A DNA stretch of 64,000 bases from Musa acuminata AAA Group (Eukaryota > Streptophyta > Magnoliopsida > Zingiberales > Musaceae): contig NC_088327.1 of assembly GCF_036884655.1 (NCBI RefSeq), forward strand, positions 15,302,501 to 15,366,500, given 5' to 3'. Of this stretch, positions 60,812-64,000 are shown one piece after another. A program made the position numbers and the translations under genes. Each line of letters opens with the position of its first letter. Within the stretch, counting starts at the first letter, position 1. The notes beneath the pieces were generated by a model. The model saw only the letters and a program-made list of their open reading frames with translations, had not been told where the DNA came from and did not search any database.

Positions 60812-63800
60812 CTATGAATCCACCATCTCATCCTGTAGCTCGTTTGGGGCAATTAGCCCGGGGATCGACAACATTCTCTGGCGTTCACGTTCTCTTTGCG
60901 CTGCAGCCTCCTCGGCGTAAAGATCCTTGTTGTCCTGTGGCATAAAAAGTTTTGTGATGAGCAACATCCTTGTACACAGAAGCCATACACCTTGTATGAA
61001 GTTTTCAGCAGCTGCTAGAGGCAATATGATAGACTACGACTGCATCTTCTTCTATGGTAATACACCATGAATTGTGTTCTAAACCCACAAAGTGCAACAG
61101 TATTCAACATTAGTCACACTAGCAATACCTGAGCAGAGAACTCTTTTGATTGCACAAGAAAATCTCGTATATGGTTCTTGAAGGTTGGAAGATCATTTCT
61201 TGACTCAAATAATCCACCAACAAATTGAGTTATCTAGAAAAAGAAAAGCACTGTTATTCAGCAACAAGCTTTCAGTGAAAATAAACAGGATAACATAACA
61301 TATAACAGGATTAGAATCTCATCTTTACCTCTGGTGTCGTCATATTTGGAAAAGATGATCCTAGTAGTTTTATGGTGTAATCACGAACAAATACTGTATT
61401 ATTTGCATATGGATATGGAACTGTAGAAGCATCCCATAGGGGCTCTGTTAATGCACCAGAATCAACCTGAAGTATAACCAAAATTCAGTGAACAGACCAT
61501 GCAAAAAAGGTAATAATGTATTTACTTCTTACCAAACAAAACAAATGCTGAAGCACTATAACATGCAACTTAAAGCCAGGCTTGTGGAATGTATCTGTCA
61601 GGACAGCAAAAATTTCTTGCTCGATTGTCAAATAGTATGTTCTATAGAATTGGTTACAGAACTCCGAAACCTGACAATAAATCGTATCAGATGGTAAGAC
61701 TAAGGCCGGCCAGTCTCAGCAATATATCAGAAAGCTGTCCTAATTTGGAACATCTGCCAAACCTGGAAGTTCTTCAGCAACTCTAACAAAAGACTAAGTC
61801 CAGTCTCAGCAATATTCCTTTCAGTATGCCGAAAAGCCCAGATGATTGAATCCATCACAAGTTTCAATTGCTGACATAGAACAGAAATACACGAAATGAA
61901 ACCATAATATGACATATCCAAATAGATAAATAATGAAATCATTGCTCACCTGACTTGAGAGTTGAATTAAAGCTTGAAAACAGTGAGTACCAATTGCACG
62001 CAGTAAAGAGAAAAACTTAAGGCGATGTTCTGGGTAATCCTCAAAATTCTTGGTGATCATCTGAAACAACATTGAAGTTTGCAGCAGAATGAAACAAACT
62101 CTAACATCTGCAAAAGCATCTGAAGTTCATACTCCTCACCTCAAGCGTGCACTGAAAAACAGCTTCAAATATGCGAGGTACATACTCCATCATGACACCT
62201 CTATATCTGCATGAACGGAGTTCAATATGAGCATAAAGATAGGAAACCAGGAAGTTGATGCACTGATAACAATAGTGTAGGTGTATTGGACATAGATGCG
62301 GATCAATTCTATTGTAAATAATCATTATAAATTATTAACAGAAGATTGAACTAAGAAATGCAGTTCTTGAGCTTCAAATTTTAAGAACAATCTAGCAACT
62401 AATTTTAAGAGCCATAGTGCCACACAACATGCATACTAAAGTTAGTATTCAAGATCATTGAATCATTCATGACCTAAATGATATACATATCATCGTTATT
62501 TTTTCTGCATTTACATAAAATGATTCTATCCTTTTGAAGCTCATCACTATCATCAGAGGGAATTTCTGCCCCCAGACACTGAACCCACATGATTAATAGA
62601 TGAGATAGCATTTTTTAAGCTCATCTGCAGGGGAAAAAACTCCAATGTGATCAATCAGCTACCTCAGAGGGAATTTCTGCCCCCAGTCACTGAATCAATG
62701 TCAGACTGGGTAAATGCACTCTACTTCTATATTTGAAAATTCTCGTGGAACAAGTGATTTCCTCAAAGACTTGGTGATCAATGTACTAAAGAACCGACTT
62801 ATCTAAAGTTAACAAAATAACTGAATATCCGGAAGCCCAAGGCACACAGTGGAGACAAGTAATGCCACATAGGATGCATTCTGCAAGAGATGCACATGCA
62901 GACTCATTTGATGCCTACATGGTGCTTGAAGAAAGCAATGTTTTGGCAGGTAAAACCAGCTGAGACACAAAAACAATGGCCAAAACAGATAGGATCCACC
63001 ATGTTCTGACTGGTACTAATATGGCATTCTGCAACCGGAACCAGTTAACCGATATGAAAATCAGTACATCTAGAATGCACCATCATGGTTATCCCAAGAT
63101 CCTGAACAAAACATAGCAAACTCCATAAAGGCACTCTCAGCATGTCCTTATTTCCTAGAACTATTACTCGATGAAAGTTTAACTCATAAAGTCCAAAAAG
63201 TTCAGCATAAAACATGTGTGTGCATATTGAAGCCGTGTGGATGCAGAAACAATTAGTCCGCCACTCCTTATTAGACATTGATCTCTAATATCTTAACCAA
63301 AAAAATGAATATAAAGTACATGTTTTGCGATAATAGATAAACATGAACATATGGAAAATTTTCTGGAGCTTATACATACTTGTTTATAATTGTTGCAAAG
63401 AGTGACAAAACTTCAGATTCCCTGGCATCTGGCAGGTTTCTAGCATAGTCACCAAGGACAGGATCCATCATTGGTGGCACAAACTGCCTTCCGATATGTG
63501 GCTGATCTTCAGCCTTGTCTACAAATGTCTCGATTAGCTTGAGTGTCTCCCGTTTCACAGATCTGTTATTATATTAAAATGAACATAGATTCTTTAAAGA
63601 TTTTAATAAACATTTTCCCTATAGATTTAAAAGGCCTAAATAATCAGAAAAATTAATTGGCAGCAAATTGGCAGCAAGACAACAAGCAAACTGTTAAACC
63701 ATACCGCAAAAGCTTCACAAAAGATGTTTTTGAGGCAAAGGGCCCTCCTTCAGCTATACTACTAGATATTAACTCACTGTACATTCTGTAAAGAAGAATC

Positions 63801-64000
63801 ATATATTATCAGGTCTGTAACATTTAAGCAAAAATTGATTAAAGCAGGGCTTATGTGGGTGACATAGGAAAAGAAAGTTCTAATTCCCTGTATTTTCATA
63901 TAAAACCACAAAACATTAAAGAATGTCCACCTGTATACAGTAAGCATGTCCAAGAATATCAGAGATATTTGTGGAAAGAAATATGTCCCAAGAGAACTAG
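60812..64000 (-). CDS. XPO1: Exportin-1 (XPO1/CRM1), C-terminal part, runs off the window
   Basis: Nuclear export receptor that carries leucine-rich NES cargo out of the nucleus with Ran-GTP. Ten minus-strand exons by splice sites and phase: 63931-64000 (continues outside), 63705-63785, 63380-63562, 62140-62206, 61950-62060, 61763-61870, 61533-61670, 61329-61466, 61129-61233, 60812-60934. They encode about 373 residues of a HEAT-repeat protein of roughly 1070. Strong family matches include [57 protein letters not shown] and [12 protein letters not shown]. The C-terminus has an acidic/basic helix ([20 protein letters not shown]) and ends QDEMVDS. All junctions are GT-AG in frame, with no break seen, so it is probably functional. 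Confidence 0.96.

Overview
The window reads as nuclear DNA of a flowering plant. It has spliced genes with GT-AG introns (RAD23, an APO-family gene, exportin-1), eukaryotic tRNA-Ala genes with internal A and B boxes, and nested LTR retrotransposons primed by initiator tRNA-Met. Retroelement style and gene structure suggest a monocot, but the sequence alone does not prove this.

Layout. (1) 1-12126: a tandem array with a monomer of about 315 bp, each unit carrying a tRNA-Ala gene or relic: 37 full-length copies, one cut off at the right edge, and two units that lost the tRNA. There are three main sequence classes (A, B, C) plus B/A chimeras, and a higher-order block of about 1.76 kb is duplicated. 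Only two copies (3578-3650, 3893-3965) look fully intact. (2) 12127-34200: a retrotransposon graveyard. It holds a decayed Ty3/gypsy gag-pro-RT fragment; a deleted minus-strand Ty1/copia element whose LTR forms a giant inverted repeat with a second LTR; two LTRs of another family, one with a perfect 5-bp target-site duplication; an old chromovirus; and a younger chromovirus of the same family inserted into the old one's 3' LTR. All coding parts are broken. (3) 34200-64000: gene-bearing DNA. RAD23 has 12 exons on the plus strand. A 97-residue single-pass membrane protein gene follows. Then come an intron-bearing ribosomal protein L24 pseudogene, a hAT-like non-autonomous element with an 8-bp target-site duplication, an APO4-like gene on the plus strand, an ambiguous stretch with exon-like blocks, and the last ten exons of exportin-1 (XPO1/CRM1) on the minus strand, running off the right edge.

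The genes are unrelated housekeeping functions (ubiquitin shuttling and DNA repair, organelle RNA metabolism, nuclear export) and not a pathway cluster. The most unusual object is the tRNA-Ala array: a tRNA gene turned into a satellite-like repeat, with classes decaying at different rates and signs of repeated unequal exchange.
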